A stretch of 64,000 nt of DNA, taken from the NCBI GenBank assembly GCA_027493525.1, contig JAOSKN010000002.1, forward strand, positions 1,397,326-1,461,325. The letters run 5' to 3'. Below the pieces are notes generated by a model, which saw only the letters and a list, made by a program, of their open reading frames with translations, was not told the origin of the DNA and searched no databases. Of the stretch, positions 53,408 through 62,386 are shown piece by piece. The DNA comes from Planctomycetota bacterium. GTDB lineage: Bacteria; Planctomycetota; SZUA-567; H5-PLA8. The stretch's first letter is position 1; each line of letters opens with the position of its first letter. The translations under genes were made by a program, and so were the position numbers.

Positions 53408-55405
53408 ATGCGCAGCGCCCCCCGGCCGCGAGCCCTTTTCTCCCTGTTGAGCCTGATGCTCGCGGCCTGCGCGGCCCGGGGCGTGGACGAGCCGCCGGCC
53501 GCGGCGGGGCCGGATCCCGCCGCGCGCGTGCCGAAGTTTGCGCTGGGGGTGCTGGGCGTGGCGCGGCTTGGCCCGGCCTTCGAAGGATTCTCCGCGTACT
53601 GCGACCGGATCGTCGCGAACAGCGGCGCGCTGGCCGGCACGACGGTCGCGAGCACGCTCTTTCCGGTTCCTTCCGGGGCCGACGGCGGCGTGAAGCCCGA
53701 CGCCCCAGCCGCGCTTTTCTGGGTGGATCCCGCGCTTTCGAAGCGCTTTTTCGAAGTCGCCGCGATCGTGCCCGTCGCCGACGCCGAGGCCTTCACGGCG
53801 CGCCTGAAGGCCGCGTACGACGCCGCGCGCGGAGACGACGGCCTGCTGCGCTGGACGATCCTGCAAGCCTACGACCAGCCCGACCGGCGCTTCGTGGCGA
53901 AGCTGGAGGGCGGGTACGCCTACGCGGCGCCCGACGAGGCGATCCTGGCGCAGCTCCTCGATTTGGCCGCCGGGAAGGGCGCGGAGGCGTTCGTGCCCAA
54001 GAGCGGCGAGGACGCGGAACTGGTCCTCGACGTGGACGGGCTGCGCGAGCGCTACGGTCTCCTGCTCCAGCAGTCCCTGTATCTCGGGGCGATGCTGGGC
54101 CGGGCGATGGCGCCGCAGGCTGGCGACACGCTCGATGCGATCCGGGACGGGCTGCCCAAGGTTCTGGCGCAGCTTGGCGCGCTGGAGCTGCGGTCGAGCT
54201 TCAAGCCTGGCGAATGGAAACTCTATACGCGCCTGCACGCGCATCCGGGCACCGAGCTGGCGAAGTTCTGGAACAAGAAGGCGCCGAAGCTGAGCCCCGG
54301 GTTGACGCGCGCGCTTCCGGCCGGGACGCCGCTGTTCCTGCAGTTTCCGAGCCACGACCTGGCGTACCTGGACCTGGTCCTGCTGAGCGTGGTGCGGTCG
54401 AGCTTCGCGCTGCAGAGCCCCGCGGCACGTGCCGCGGTGGGCGAATGGCGGCGCGCGGCGGCGGCGTTCTCGAAGGCCGTGGATCGCGACGCGGCCCTGG
54501 CGCTCTGGCCGAGCCCCGAGCGCGGGCTGCGTGTGGCGGCGGTCCTGGGCGCGAGCGACCCGGCGGCGGCGGAACTGGCCGCGGAAGCCTACGTCAAGGC
54601 GCTGGCGGCCGTGGCGCACGAGGCGCTGCGCGCCGAATTCAGGCTGCCGCCCGAGGCGCCCCCGATCCTGGAACTCAAACCCGCCGGGCCGGACCGGCAC
54701 GGCGAGGCGGCGCTGAACGGCCTGCGGATCGAACCGGCGGCGCAGGCGCAGCCGCCCCTGGCGCTGGGGCCGCTCTTCGATCGCACGCTGGGCTGGCCGC
54801 CCGCGATCCACTGGACGCGGCTTGCCGAAGGCGTGGCGTTGAGCTTCGGCACGGAGGGCTCCGCGACGCTCAAGGAATGCCTCGACCGCGCGGCGGGACC
54901 GGAAGCCGAGACCCTGGCCGCCGCTCCGGCGTCCAAGGCCGACCTGGCCGGGCTTGCCGAGGGCGTCGATCTCTGGGCCCGGCTGAACCTGTTGGGGCTG
55001 CCGCGCGACCTGCTGAAGGCCGCGCGGCCGGAGGCTCCCGAATTGGCCGTCTTCGCGCGCGAGCTGCCGGATCCTCCGGCGCGCCTTGCCGTGGAGACCG
55101 GGGACCTCGGCGCGGCGCTGGAGTTGAAGCTGCCGTCGGAGAGCGCCGCGAGCCTGGTCGAGACGTACTTCCGGCTGCAACGGCGCGGCGTGAACCCCCT
55201 GGCCCTGCTTCAAAGCCTGCTGCGGCCCGCGGCGGGGAACGTCCCCGCGCCCCCCGCCGCCTCCCGGCGAGTGAGCCCCCGCGCGGGCGGCTTGTCGCGT
55301 TCCGCGCGCGCTCTTAGACTGCGCGTCCGCCCCCGGGAGATTCCGCGATGGCCAAACGCCGCGCACCGAAGCGAAGCGACGCGCCGAGCCTGCACAGCCG
55401 CCTGA
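53408..55405 (+). CDS. Large lipoprotein of unknown function
   Basis: A 665-codon frame. The start at 53408 gives MRSAPRPRALFSLLSLMLAA and a lipobox Cys (LMLAAC). The body is Ala/Leu-rich and largely helical with repeated phrases such as ALFWVDPALSKRFFEVAAIV and PAIHWTRLAEGVALSFGTEG, but I recognise no family. The final 45 residues are Arg-rich and overlap the next gene. Removing one base from the C6 run at 55250-55255 would end the protein naturally at 55274 (PAPPPPPGE). I suspect the true end is there and the overlap is a frameshift artefact. Confidence 0.7.
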   Translation: MRSAPRPRALFSLLSLMLAACAARGVDEPPAAAGPDPAARVPKFALGVLGVARLGPAFEGFSAYCDRIVANSGALAGTTVASTLFPVPSGADGGVKPDAPAALFWVDPALSKRFFEVAAIVPVADAEAFTARLKAAYDAARGDDGLLRWTILQAYDQPDRRFVAKLEGGYAYAAPDEAILAQLLDLAAGKGAEAFVPKSGEDAELVLDVDGLRERYGLLLQQSLYLGAMLGRAMAPQAGDTLDAIRDGLPKVLAQLGALELRSSFKPGEWKLYTRLHAHPGTELAKFWNKKAPKLSPGLTRALPAGTPLFLQFPSHDLAYLDLVLLSVVRSSFALQSPAARAAVGEWRRAAAAFSKAVDRDAALALWPSPERGLRVAAVLGASDPAAAELAAEAYVKALAAVAHEALRAEFRLPPEAPPILELKPAGPDRHGEAALNGLRIEPAAQAQPPLALGPLFDRTLGWPPAIHWTRLAEGVALSFGTEGSATLKECLDRAAGPEAETLAAAPASKADLAGLAEGVDLWARLNLLGLPRDLLKAARPEAPELAVFARELPDPPARLAVETGDLGAALELKLPSESAASLVETYFRLQRRGVNPLALLQSLLRPAAGNVPAPPAASRRVSPRAGGLSRSARALRLRVRPREIPRWPNAAHRSEATRRACTAA

Positions 55406-56661
55406 TCCACGGCGTATCCCGGGACGAACACTGGGACTACCGGCACCACGTCGTGCCGCCGCTTTCGAGTTCCACCGCCTATCGCCTGGAGGCCGCCGCG
55501 CGGGGCGCGCGGGGCTTCGCGGAGTTCGCGCAGGAGGAGCAAGACCCGCAGCGTCGGCGGAAGGCGCCCGTTTACATCTACGACCGGCTGGCCGAGCCCA
55601 CGCGCGACATGCTGGAGGCGGCGCTGGCGGTCTCCGAGGGCGGGGAGACGGCCGTGACCTTCGCCACGGGGATGGCCGCGATAGCCGCGGCGCTGGGCGT
55701 CACGCTCCAGAGCGGCGAGCACCTTGTTGCCGACCAGGTGCTGTACGGGAGCACTTACAGTCTGCTCACGTCATGGTTTCCGCGCTACCGGATCGGCACG
55801 AGCTTCGGGGACCTGACCGACCCCGGCCGGCTGCGGAAGCTCGTGCGCCCGACGACGCGGGTGGTGTATTTCGAATCCCCCGCCAACCCGAACATGAAGC
55901 TGATCGACATTCGGGCGGTGCGCGCCGAGGTGGACCGGCTCAACCGGCAGCGCCGGCCGGACTGGAAGATCCGGATCGTGGTGGACAATACCTTCGCGAC
56001 GCCCTTCTGCCAGCGCCCGCTGCTGCTGGGCGCGGACCTGGTGGTGCACAGCCTGACCAAGAACATCTGCGGCTTCGGGACGGACATGGGCGGAGCGGCG
56101 ATCGGATCGCGCGCATTTCATGCGCCGCTGATGAACTACCGCAAGGACTTCGGCGGCGTGCTCTCGCCCAAGGCGGCCTGGCCGATCCTGGTTTACGGGC
56201 TCTCGACGCTCTCGCTGCGCGTGCGGCACCAAGTCGCGACGGCCGGCGAGGTCGCGCGTTTCCTGGAGCAGAGCGCGAAGGTCAAGCGCGTGAGCTACCC
56301 GGGCTTGCCGAGCTTCCCGCAGTACGAACTGGCGAAGCGGCAGATGCTGGACTTCGACGGGCATTTCTCGCCGGGCACGATGCTCTATTTCGTGGTCGGA
56401 GGCGCGCCGGCCGCCGCGCAGCGCCGCGCGATGAAGCTGATCGACCATCTGGCGCGGAAGGCCTACACGGTCACGCTGGCCGTCTCGCTGGGGCAGATCC
56501 GCACGCTGGTCGAGCACCCCAGCAGCATGACCCACAGTTCGATCCCGCTGGCGAAGCAGTTGAAGGAGGGCATCGATCCGGGCGGCGTGCGGATCTCGAT
56601 CGGGCTGGAGCATCCGCGCGACCTGATCGCGGACCTGGCGGCGGCGCTGCGCAAGATCTGA
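55348..56661 (+). CDS. Cys/Met metabolism PLP-dependent lyase family enzyme
   Basis: A 437-residue fold-type I PLP enzyme of the cystathionine gamma-synthase/lyase and methionine gamma-lyase group. The start ATG at 55348 gives MAKRRAPKRSDAPSLHSRLI. YDRLAEPTRDMLEAALAVSE is the phosphate-binding region, AVTFATGMAAIAAALG the next loop, IVVDNTFATPFCQRPLLLGA the cofactor Asp, and VVHSLTKNICGFGTDMGG the Schiff-base Lys238. The specific reaction cannot be told. It precedes an inverted gene (cyclase) by 3 bp at the stops. Confidence 0.93.
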   Translation: MAKRRAPKRSDAPSLHSRLIHGVSRDEHWDYRHHVVPPLSSSTAYRLEAAARGARGFAEFAQEEQDPQRRRKAPVYIYDRLAEPTRDMLEAALAVSEGGETAVTFATGMAAIAAALGVTLQSGEHLVADQVLYGSTYSLLTSWFPRYRIGTSFGDLTDPGRLRKLVRPTTRVVYFESPANPNMKLIDIRAVRAEVDRLNRQRRPDWKIRIVVDNTFATPFCQRPLLLGADLVVHSLTKNICGFGTDMGGAAIGSRAFHAPLMNYRKDFGGVLSPKAAWPILVYGLSTLSLRVRHQVATAGEVARFLEQSAKVKRVSYPGLPSFPQYELAKRQMLDFDGHFSPGTMLYFVVGGAPAAAQRRAMKLIDHLARKAYTVTLAVSLGQIRTLVEHPSSMTHSSIPLAKQLKEGIDPGGVRISIGLEHPRDLIADLAAALRKI

Positions 56662-56664
56662 ACT

Positions 56665-58830
56665 TCAGGCGCGGACGATGTCTTCGTGGGAGCGGAGGTC
56701 GGTGGGAATCTCGGCGCCGACGCGGAAGGCCATGACGTCGTCGGCGACGTTCTCGGCGCTGAGCAGGAGACTGCCTTCCTCGGACTGGACCTCGATCAGC
56801 GAAGTGCCCCCTTCGGCGACTTCGCGCTGCGGGGCGTTGGGATCCCAGGCCCGGTCGATCTCGCAGCCTAGCGGCGAGAGCGAGGGCTTTTCGAGGAGCT
56901 GCCATTCGAGGCGGCAGCGGGCGCCCTGCGGCAGCGGGCGCTCGACCTGCACCTGCATGCGCGCGCGGCGCTCGGGGCGGCTGAAGACCATGCGCACCAC
57001 CAGGCCGGCGACGGGCGGCTGGCCGTCCACGACCAGGCGGCAGGGCAGGCTGTACATCACCGTCTGCGCGCCGGGTTCGACCCGCGAGGTGATGTTGTAC
57101 GGCGAGGCCGGCGCGCCGGCTGAGACGTTCGACGGCGGGACGATCCCGCGCAGCGAATAGACCTGGATCGGCTTGGCCACGTTCTTGACCGGGCAGTCGG
57201 GCATGCGGACCACGACCGCGCGGTCCTTGATGTCCGCGTACGTGCCCTCGCCCAGGAAGACCTGCCCGCGCCCGGCGATGGACTCCACGCGCTGCGCCAG
57301 GTTCACCGCGTTGCCGATGACGGTGAACTCGATTTTCTTGTCGCTGCCGATGTTGCCCGCGATGAATTCGCCCGTATTGAGCCCCAGGCCGTGCCCCAGG
57401 GGCTCGGGCGGCTTGACGATGTTGGCGTCGGCCGCGAGTTCCCGGTTGAAGACGAACATCGCGTTCTGCATCTCCAGCGCGGCGGTGCAGGCGTTGGCCG
57501 TGGCGAATTCGGCGTCCACCAGCACGCCCCAGAAGGCCATGATCGCGTCGCCGCCCGTCTTGTCCACCGTGCCGCCGCGCGAGAAGATGATCTCCTGCAT
57601 CACGCGGAAATAGCGGTTCAGCAGGGCCACGACGTCGTTGGGCTTCATCTGCGCCGCCATGCGCGTGAACCCGACGATATCGCTGAAGAAGACCGTGCCG
57701 CGCTTCATCGAGCCGCCCAGCTCGACGTTCAACTCCTTCTTGATGATCAGCTCGACCAAGTGCGGCGAAAGGAAGCGCTGCAAGTTCTGCCGGCTGACCG
57801 CCTCGGTGGCGGCCTGCCGCGCCAGCTCCGCGTTCTTGATCACGACCGCGAGCTGCCCGGTGACGGCGTTGAGCAGGTTCAGGTCGTCGGGGACGAAGCG
57901 GCGCGCGGCGTCCTTGGTGTCGAGGTACAGGATGCCGAGGTCCTCGTTGCCGACGACCAGCGGCGAGCACATCACCGAGTGAATCTCGAGGCGCGCCATC
58001 GACATCGCGGGGTTGTAGGCCGCGTCGTTGGTGGCGTCGCTGACGAGCACCGACTGGCGTTTCTCGCGGACGCGCTTGACGATCGTGCGGGAGATGGCGA
58101 CCTCGTTCTCCTGCCCGGGAACCGGGTTGCGGATCTTGTGCACGCTCAGCGGGCCGTCGCCGCCGGCCGGGCCGCCTTCCTTGTTCTGCTCGGCGATCGA
58201 CGATGGGATCTGCCCGTCCGGCCCGTACAGCAGCACGAACCCGCGCTCGGCCTGCGTGAAGACCTCGAAGAGCTTGTCCAGGCAGGTCTGCAGGACCTTG
58301 TGCGGCTCGAGCGAAGAGCCGAGGGACTGCCCGATGTCCAGGAGCACCTTCAGGCGGCCCGTGACGCGCTTGAGCTGGGCGAGGTCGGAACTGGATTCCT
58401 CCTCGGCGGTGACCACGCCGCGGCCGGCGGCCATGGAGAAGTCGATGGAGGGCTCGGCCTCGGCCTCGTCCTCGCGCAGCCGCACGATGGAGAGGCTGGG
58501 ATCCTGGACGTCCCCCATGCCCGGCTGGGAGAGGGGCTTGGAATCGACGCGGAGCGTGAGGACCGTCGAGCCGATCTGGATCGCGTCGCCTTCGCGCAGG
58601 GGCATGCGCGTGCGAAGGAAATCGTTATTGAGCGCCGTGCCGTTGGCGGAGTTGTTGTCCTCGACGAAGAAATGCCCGTTCGGCCCCTGCTCGATCTTGC
58701 AGTGCCGCCGCGAGGACATGGGATCGGTGAGGACGATGTCGCAGTCCGGGTGCCGGCCCAACACCGTCTGCCGGCCCAGGCGATAGCGCAGGACCGTGCC
58801 TTCGGGGGTGTTGACGATCAGTTCGGCCAT
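56665..58830 (-). CDS. FHA-GAF-class III nucleotide cyclase, multi-domain
   Basis: A 721-residue protein. FHA domain at residues 1-95 (GRHPDCDIV, SSRRH, NSANGT). A GAF-like sensor follows at about 165-320 (LLDIGQSLGSSLEPHKVLQT, LVSDATNDAAYNPAMSMARL). The cyclase is at about 373-560: FSDIVGF and GGDAIMAFWG give the two metal Asp, and VDKTGGDAIMA has the adenine-type Lys. In FTVIGNAVNLAQRVE an Asn replaces the usual Asp, while the later Asn and Arg are kept. The C-terminal 130 residues (YSLPCRLVVDGQPPVAGLVV) look like a PilZ-like or other beta domain. It probably makes cAMP in response to a phosphopeptide or small ligand. Confidence 0.88.
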   Translation of the reverse strand: MAELIVNTPEGTVLRYRLGRQTVLGRHPDCDIVLTDPMSSRRHCKIEQGPNGHFFVEDNNSANGTALNNDFLRTRMPLREGDAIQIGSTVLTLRVDSKPLSQPGMGDVQDPSLSIVRLREDEAEAEPSIDFSMAAGRGVVTAEEESSSDLAQLKRVTGRLKVLLDIGQSLGSSLEPHKVLQTCLDKLFEVFTQAERGFVLLYGPDGQIPSSIAEQNKEGGPAGGDGPLSVHKIRNPVPGQENEVAISRTIVKRVREKRQSVLVSDATNDAAYNPAMSMARLEIHSVMCSPLVVGNEDLGILYLDTKDAARRFVPDDLNLLNAVTGQLAVVIKNAELARQAATEAVSRQNLQRFLSPHLVELIIKKELNVELGGSMKRGTVFFSDIVGFTRMAAQMKPNDVVALLNRYFRVMQEIIFSRGGTVDKTGGDAIMAFWGVLVDAEFATANACTAALEMQNAMFVFNRELAADANIVKPPEPLGHGLGLNTGEFIAGNIGSDKKIEFTVIGNAVNLAQRVESIAGRGQVFLGEGTYADIKDRAVVVRMPDCPVKNVAKPIQVYSLRGIVPPSNVSAGAPASPYNITSRVEPGAQTVMYSLPCRLVVDGQPPVAGLVVRMVFSRPERRARMQVQVERPLPQGARCRLEWQLLEKPSLSPLGCEIDRAWDPNAPQREVAEGGTSLIEVQSEEGSLLLSAENVADDVMAFRVGAEIPTDLRSHEDIVRA

Positions 58831-58907
58831 TCGGGGGTATGCCTCGAGCGCCGGCCACGAGCCCAGGTTTATCCGCGCCGCCGTCCTAATTCAACGGCCC
58901 CGGACGA

Positions 58908-59219
58908 TCATCCTTCAATCTTACCGATCTTGACCAGGCTGTACTGCGTGCGGTGTCCGGTCCGGACCTTGTGGCGGTTGGTCTGGATGCGCCGGTAGGC
59001 CACGGTCTTGAGGCCCTTGGCCTGGTTCTCCAGGACGCCGGTGACCTTGGCCCCGGCGACCGTGGGCGCGCCGACCTTGAGGCCGCCGTCCTTGCCGACC
59101 AGCAGCACCTTGTCGAAGACCACGGCCGCGCCCTTTTCGAGCGGGAGAAGGTCCACGCGCAGCAGCTCGCCTTCGCGAACCTTGTACTGGCGTCCGCGGT
59201 CGTTAATTATTGCGTACAT
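58908..59219 (-). CDS. rplU: 50S ribosomal protein L21
   Basis: A 103-residue L21 beginning MYAIINDRGRQYKVREGELL. LRVDLLPLEKGAAVVFDKVL and KVTGVLENQAKGLKTVAYRR are the family strands, and RTGHRTQYSLVKIGKI closes the protein. rpmA (L27) normally follows rplU, but here the FHA-cyclase gene comes next. The start overlaps the RNase E/G end by 17 bp. The pairing with Rne/Rng upstream is known in several phyla. Confidence 0.95.
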   Translation of the reverse strand: MYAIINDRGRQYKVREGELLRVDLLPLEKGAAVVFDKVLLVGKDGGLKVGAPTVAGAKVTGVLENQAKGLKTVAYRRIQTNRHKVRTGHRTQYSLVKIGKIEG

Positions 59220-61056
59220 AGTCGTCCACCTCGCTGATCTTCTTCTGGATCCAAATCCCGTCGCCCCGTGCGACGGAAATGCGCCACTGGCTGTACGGCA
59301 GCTCGTGGTCCCCGTGAATCTCGATCTTCACGCCGCGCTCGTCCTCGAAGCGGGTCAGCTCGCGGCGCAACGCATTTAGGATGACGGCAGCGGCCCCAGG
59401 ATTCAAGGACACGCGGACGCGCCCGACCTTGGGGTCGACGCACTGGTGCCGCAGCTCCCGCAGCAGTTCCAGGCCGAGCGTCTCCGGGACCTTCTGGTAG
59501 CCCAGGCCCAGGCAGTGCGGGCAGCGCTCGAAGAGCGCCTTGCGCAGGCTGTGCCGCACGCGCTGGCGCGTCATCTCCACCACGCCCAGCGGCGAGATGG
59601 GCAGGACGTTGATGCGCGCGCGGTCGCGGGCCAGATGCCGCTTGAATTCCTGCTCCACCCGACGGCGATGCTCGTGGTTGTCCATGTCGATGAGGTCGAT
59701 CATGACCAGCCCGCCGAGGTCGCGCAGGCGCAGTTGCCGGGCGATCTCACGCGCCGCCTCCAGGTTGATCGCGAGGATCGTCTCTTCCTGATTGCGCTTC
59801 TCGCGGAAGCGGCCGGTGTTCACGTCGATGGCCGTCAGCGCTTCGGTCTGCTCGATCACGATCGAGCCGCCGCTTTCCAGCGGCACCTTGCGATTGAAAA
59901 GGCGCTGGATCTGCGGTTCGATCCCGTAGCGGTGAAAGAGCGGCGTCGGCTCGGTATAGAGCTTCACCTTCGACTCGGCCTCGGGCGCGAACTCCCGCAT
60001 GAACTGCCTTGCGCGCTCGAAAGCCACCGAGTCGTCGACGAGGATCTCGGCCACGTCGTCGGTGTACACGTCGCGGAAGACCCGCGTGATCACGTCGCCT
60101 TCCTCGTAGATCAAATCAGGGGTCTTGCAGACGCGGGCCTTCTTGACCAGCGTCTTCCAGGTGTTCATCAAGTACTCGAAGTCGCGCTTCAGCTCCTCGC
60201 GGCCGTGTCCCAGGCCCGCCGTACGCACGATAATCCCCATGCCCTCCGGCACGTCCAGTTCGTTGAGGATCTCCTTCAGCCGGCGCCGCGTCTGCTCGTC
60301 GTCGATGCGCTTGGAGACGCCCAGGCGCGTCACGGCCGGCATCAGCACCAAAAAGCGCCCGGGGATGCTCAGGTAGTTGGTGAGCGCCGGGCCTTTCTGG
60401 CCCAGGCCTTCCTTCGCCACCTGGACCAGGATGTCCTGGCCCTTGCGGAGCATGTTCTCCACCGGCAGGCGGCGTTCGGGGCGCTCCGCGCGCTCGGGGC
60501 GGGGAGGTCTCCGTTGGGCCGCGGGCGAGGCCGGGCCGGCCTCGGCGGCCGGGCGCACAAGCACTTCAGGAGAAGCTTCGTCCTGAGTCCCGTGCGGCAG
60601 AGGTTCAGCAAGGCTTCCGGCCGCTTCGGGTTCGGGCGCTCCGATCGGCTCGCGGGCTTCGTCCGAAACGGGCGCCGCCTCGATCTCGGCGCCGCCTTCC
60701 AGCCCCGCCTCGTCTTCCACGACCTCGGCGTATTCCGGCGCATCGTCCTCGGGGCCGTCTTGCGCCGAATCGTTCGAGTCCTCGCGCTCTTCTTCCTCGG
60801 GGTCCAGCGGCCCCGAGGATTCCTCGCCGCTGAGGCCGTCATCGCGGGATGGATTGAGCATCGGAGCCGAGGTCGATGGAGGCCGCGCGCGCCCCGAGCG
60901 CCCGCGCCCGCCGCGCCTGCGTCTGCGCCGTCGCCTGCCGTGGCCCTGCCCGTCGTCCTCCGGCTGGCCTTGTCCGGTGACGTTGCCGTGGTCCTGGCCG
61001 TTTTCTTCCTGCGCACCGGGAGGCGCATCGTGAGGTTCGAGCGCGTCCTCCGCGGG
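59203..61056 (-). CDS. Ribonuclease E/G, 3' part (after frameshift)
   Basis: This frame supplies the C-terminal 617 residues of RNase E/G. An acidic/basic insertion region (about residues 1-195 of this part) splits the S1 domain, then S1 resumes (VENMLRKGQDILVQVAKEGL, GPALTNYLSIPGRFLVLMPA). The DNase I-like catalytic domain has TAIDVNTGRF and GGLVMIDLIDMDNHEHRRRV with metal Asp residues, and the Zn-link CPHCLGLGYQ follows. It processes rRNA and decays mRNA. An artefactual or real frameshift at the G6 run 61054-61059 joins it to the upstream part; taking out one base restores the frame. Its end overlaps rplU by 17 bp. Confidence 0.9.
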   Translation of the reverse strand, partial: PAEDALEPHDAPPGAQEENGQDHGNVTGQGQPEDDGQGHGRRRRRRRRGGRGRSGRARPPSTSAPMLNPSRDDGLSGEESSGPLDPEEEEREDSNDSAQDGPEDDAPEYAEVVEDEAGLEGGAEIEAAPVSDEAREPIGAPEPEAAGSLAEPLPHGTQDEASPEVLVRPAAEAGPASPAAQRRPPRPERAERPERRLPVENMLRKGQDILVQVAKEGLGQKGPALTNYLSIPGRFLVLMPAVTRLGVSKRIDDEQTRRRLKEILNELDVPEGMGIIVRTAGLGHGREELKRDFEYLMNTWKTLVKKARVCKTPDLIYEEGDVITRVFRDVYTDDVAEILVDDSVAFERARQFMREFAPEAESKVKLYTEPTPLFHRYGIEPQIQRLFNRKVPLESGGSIVIEQTEALTAIDVNTGRFREKRNQEETILAINLEAAREIARQLRLRDLGGLVMIDLIDMDNHEHRRRVEQEFKRHLARDRARINVLPISPLGVVEMTRQRVRHSLRKALFERCPHCLGLGYQKVPETLGLELLRELRHQCVDPKVGRVRVSLNPGAAAVILNALRRELTRFEDERGVKIEIHGDHELPYSQWRISVARGDGIWIQKKISEVDDYVRNN

Positions 61057-61057
61057 G

Positions 61058-62260
61058 GGCTTCGCGGGGCGCCGCGCTGGGCTCGGGCGGAGGTTCGGGC
61101 TTGCGCGCGCCCGGGCGGAGCAACTCGGTGAAGCCGCCGTCCGGGGGGAGGCAGTCGGAGGCGTGCAGGAACCCGTTGCGCTCGCCGCCGATGTCCACGA
61201 AGGCCGCCTGCAGGGACGGCTCGACGTTGACCACGCGGGCCTTGTAGATATTCCCCGACTGCGGGCGGTTGCTCTGGCGTTCGACGAAGATCTCCGCGAT
61301 CTCGCCGTCCTCGACGACGGCGACGCGGATTTCGCCCGTGGAGACGGCATTGAGCAGCAGGAGCTTATGGACGTTGCTCGGGGGGCGGGACGGAGCCACC
61401 GCGCCGGGCGTGGCGTCGTGGCCGCGGGGGGCGCGGCGGCCGCGGCGGCGTTCGCTGCGGCGGGCACGGCCCCCGGCATCGCGCGGGTCGCGCTCCGGTT
61501 CGATGCCGAGAGGCGCGGGCGTCAGCTCTCCGCCGTCTCGGTCTTGGCCCCCGTTTCCTTCCCCCGTTTGCGGGGGCGGGCCGGGCGCCGGATCCTTCGG
61601 CTCGCTCAGAATCGTCTCCAGCTTCGTCACTCTCACGCCCTTCAGCTCCTCCAGCGGGCGCTCCAGGAGCAGGCTGAGCAGTTCCAGCGGGCGCGCCAGC
61701 CCCTGGGCCGTCGGCTGGACGTCGACGACGAGATCGCCGGCGGGATCGAGAGCGGCGGCGCCTAGAAAGGCCTTCAGGTCGATCGTCCTCGGGGGCTCGG
61801 CCTTCCGCCGGCCCCGCGGGGGGCGCGGCCTGCGGTAGGGCAGGCTCTCCGCCGCGCGCCAGGCCTCCAGGCGCGCGGGATCCGGCGTCAGCCCCGCCTC
61901 CGCCAGATGCAGGCGGTAGCGCAGGCGCAGGGGCTGGCGGCCTTTGCGGGTCGGCGGGCGTTCGAGGATCTTGCGGACGATCAGCCCCGGCGGCATGTGC
62001 GGCGCCAGCCGGTCCATCAGCGTTGAAGTTGGAATCCATTCATCCAATTCGAGTTCGGCGACTTCGTCGAGGGAAGCGATCCCGACCTCGAGGGCCAGCG
62101 GAAAGACGATGCGGGGCCGGGGATTGAACCCCTCGGTCAGCCGCACCGGCAAGTCGGCCCTACGTACCGCGCGCTGGAAGGCGCGCATCAGGTCGTGGTG
62201 TGAAATGAAGCGGACCGCCTCGCTCTTTTCGAAGCGGATCTCGACCTTTTGCCGGATCAT
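61058..62260 (-). CDS. TIGR03936/DUF2344 domain fused to the RNase E/G N-terminus (5' part)
   Basis: The ATG at 62260 gives MIRQKVEIRFEKSEAVRFIS, the start of the TIGR03936 (radical-SAM-linked) domain, running through ADLPVRLTEGFNPRPRIVFP to about residue 220. Then a Pro/Arg/Gly-rich linker leads without a stop into VHKLLLLNAVSTGEIRVAVV and NIYKARVVNVEPSLQAAFVD, the first S1 half of RNase E/G. No separate start codon is evident for the RNase part, so I read this as a genuine fusion, completed by the 59203-61056 frame. The usual radical SAM partner (TIGR03960) is not next to it. The frame continues to 60839 after the shift. Confidence 0.8.
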
Positions 62261-62386
62261 GTTCGCGCTCGAGGCGTTCGGCACGCCGGAGAAGGGGCGG
62301 CCAAGCAGGCGCGGAGATCGCGGTGTCCCGAAACTTGCGCGGGCCCGGGAACGCCCCGGGCCTCCCTGCAACCCATGAGCCGGCGC

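Noticed and set aside
55275..55405. Arg-rich C-terminal tail of the lipoprotein as real sequence
   Set aside because: It overlaps the next gene and looks out of frame; a single-base change at the C6 run gives a natural end at 55274.
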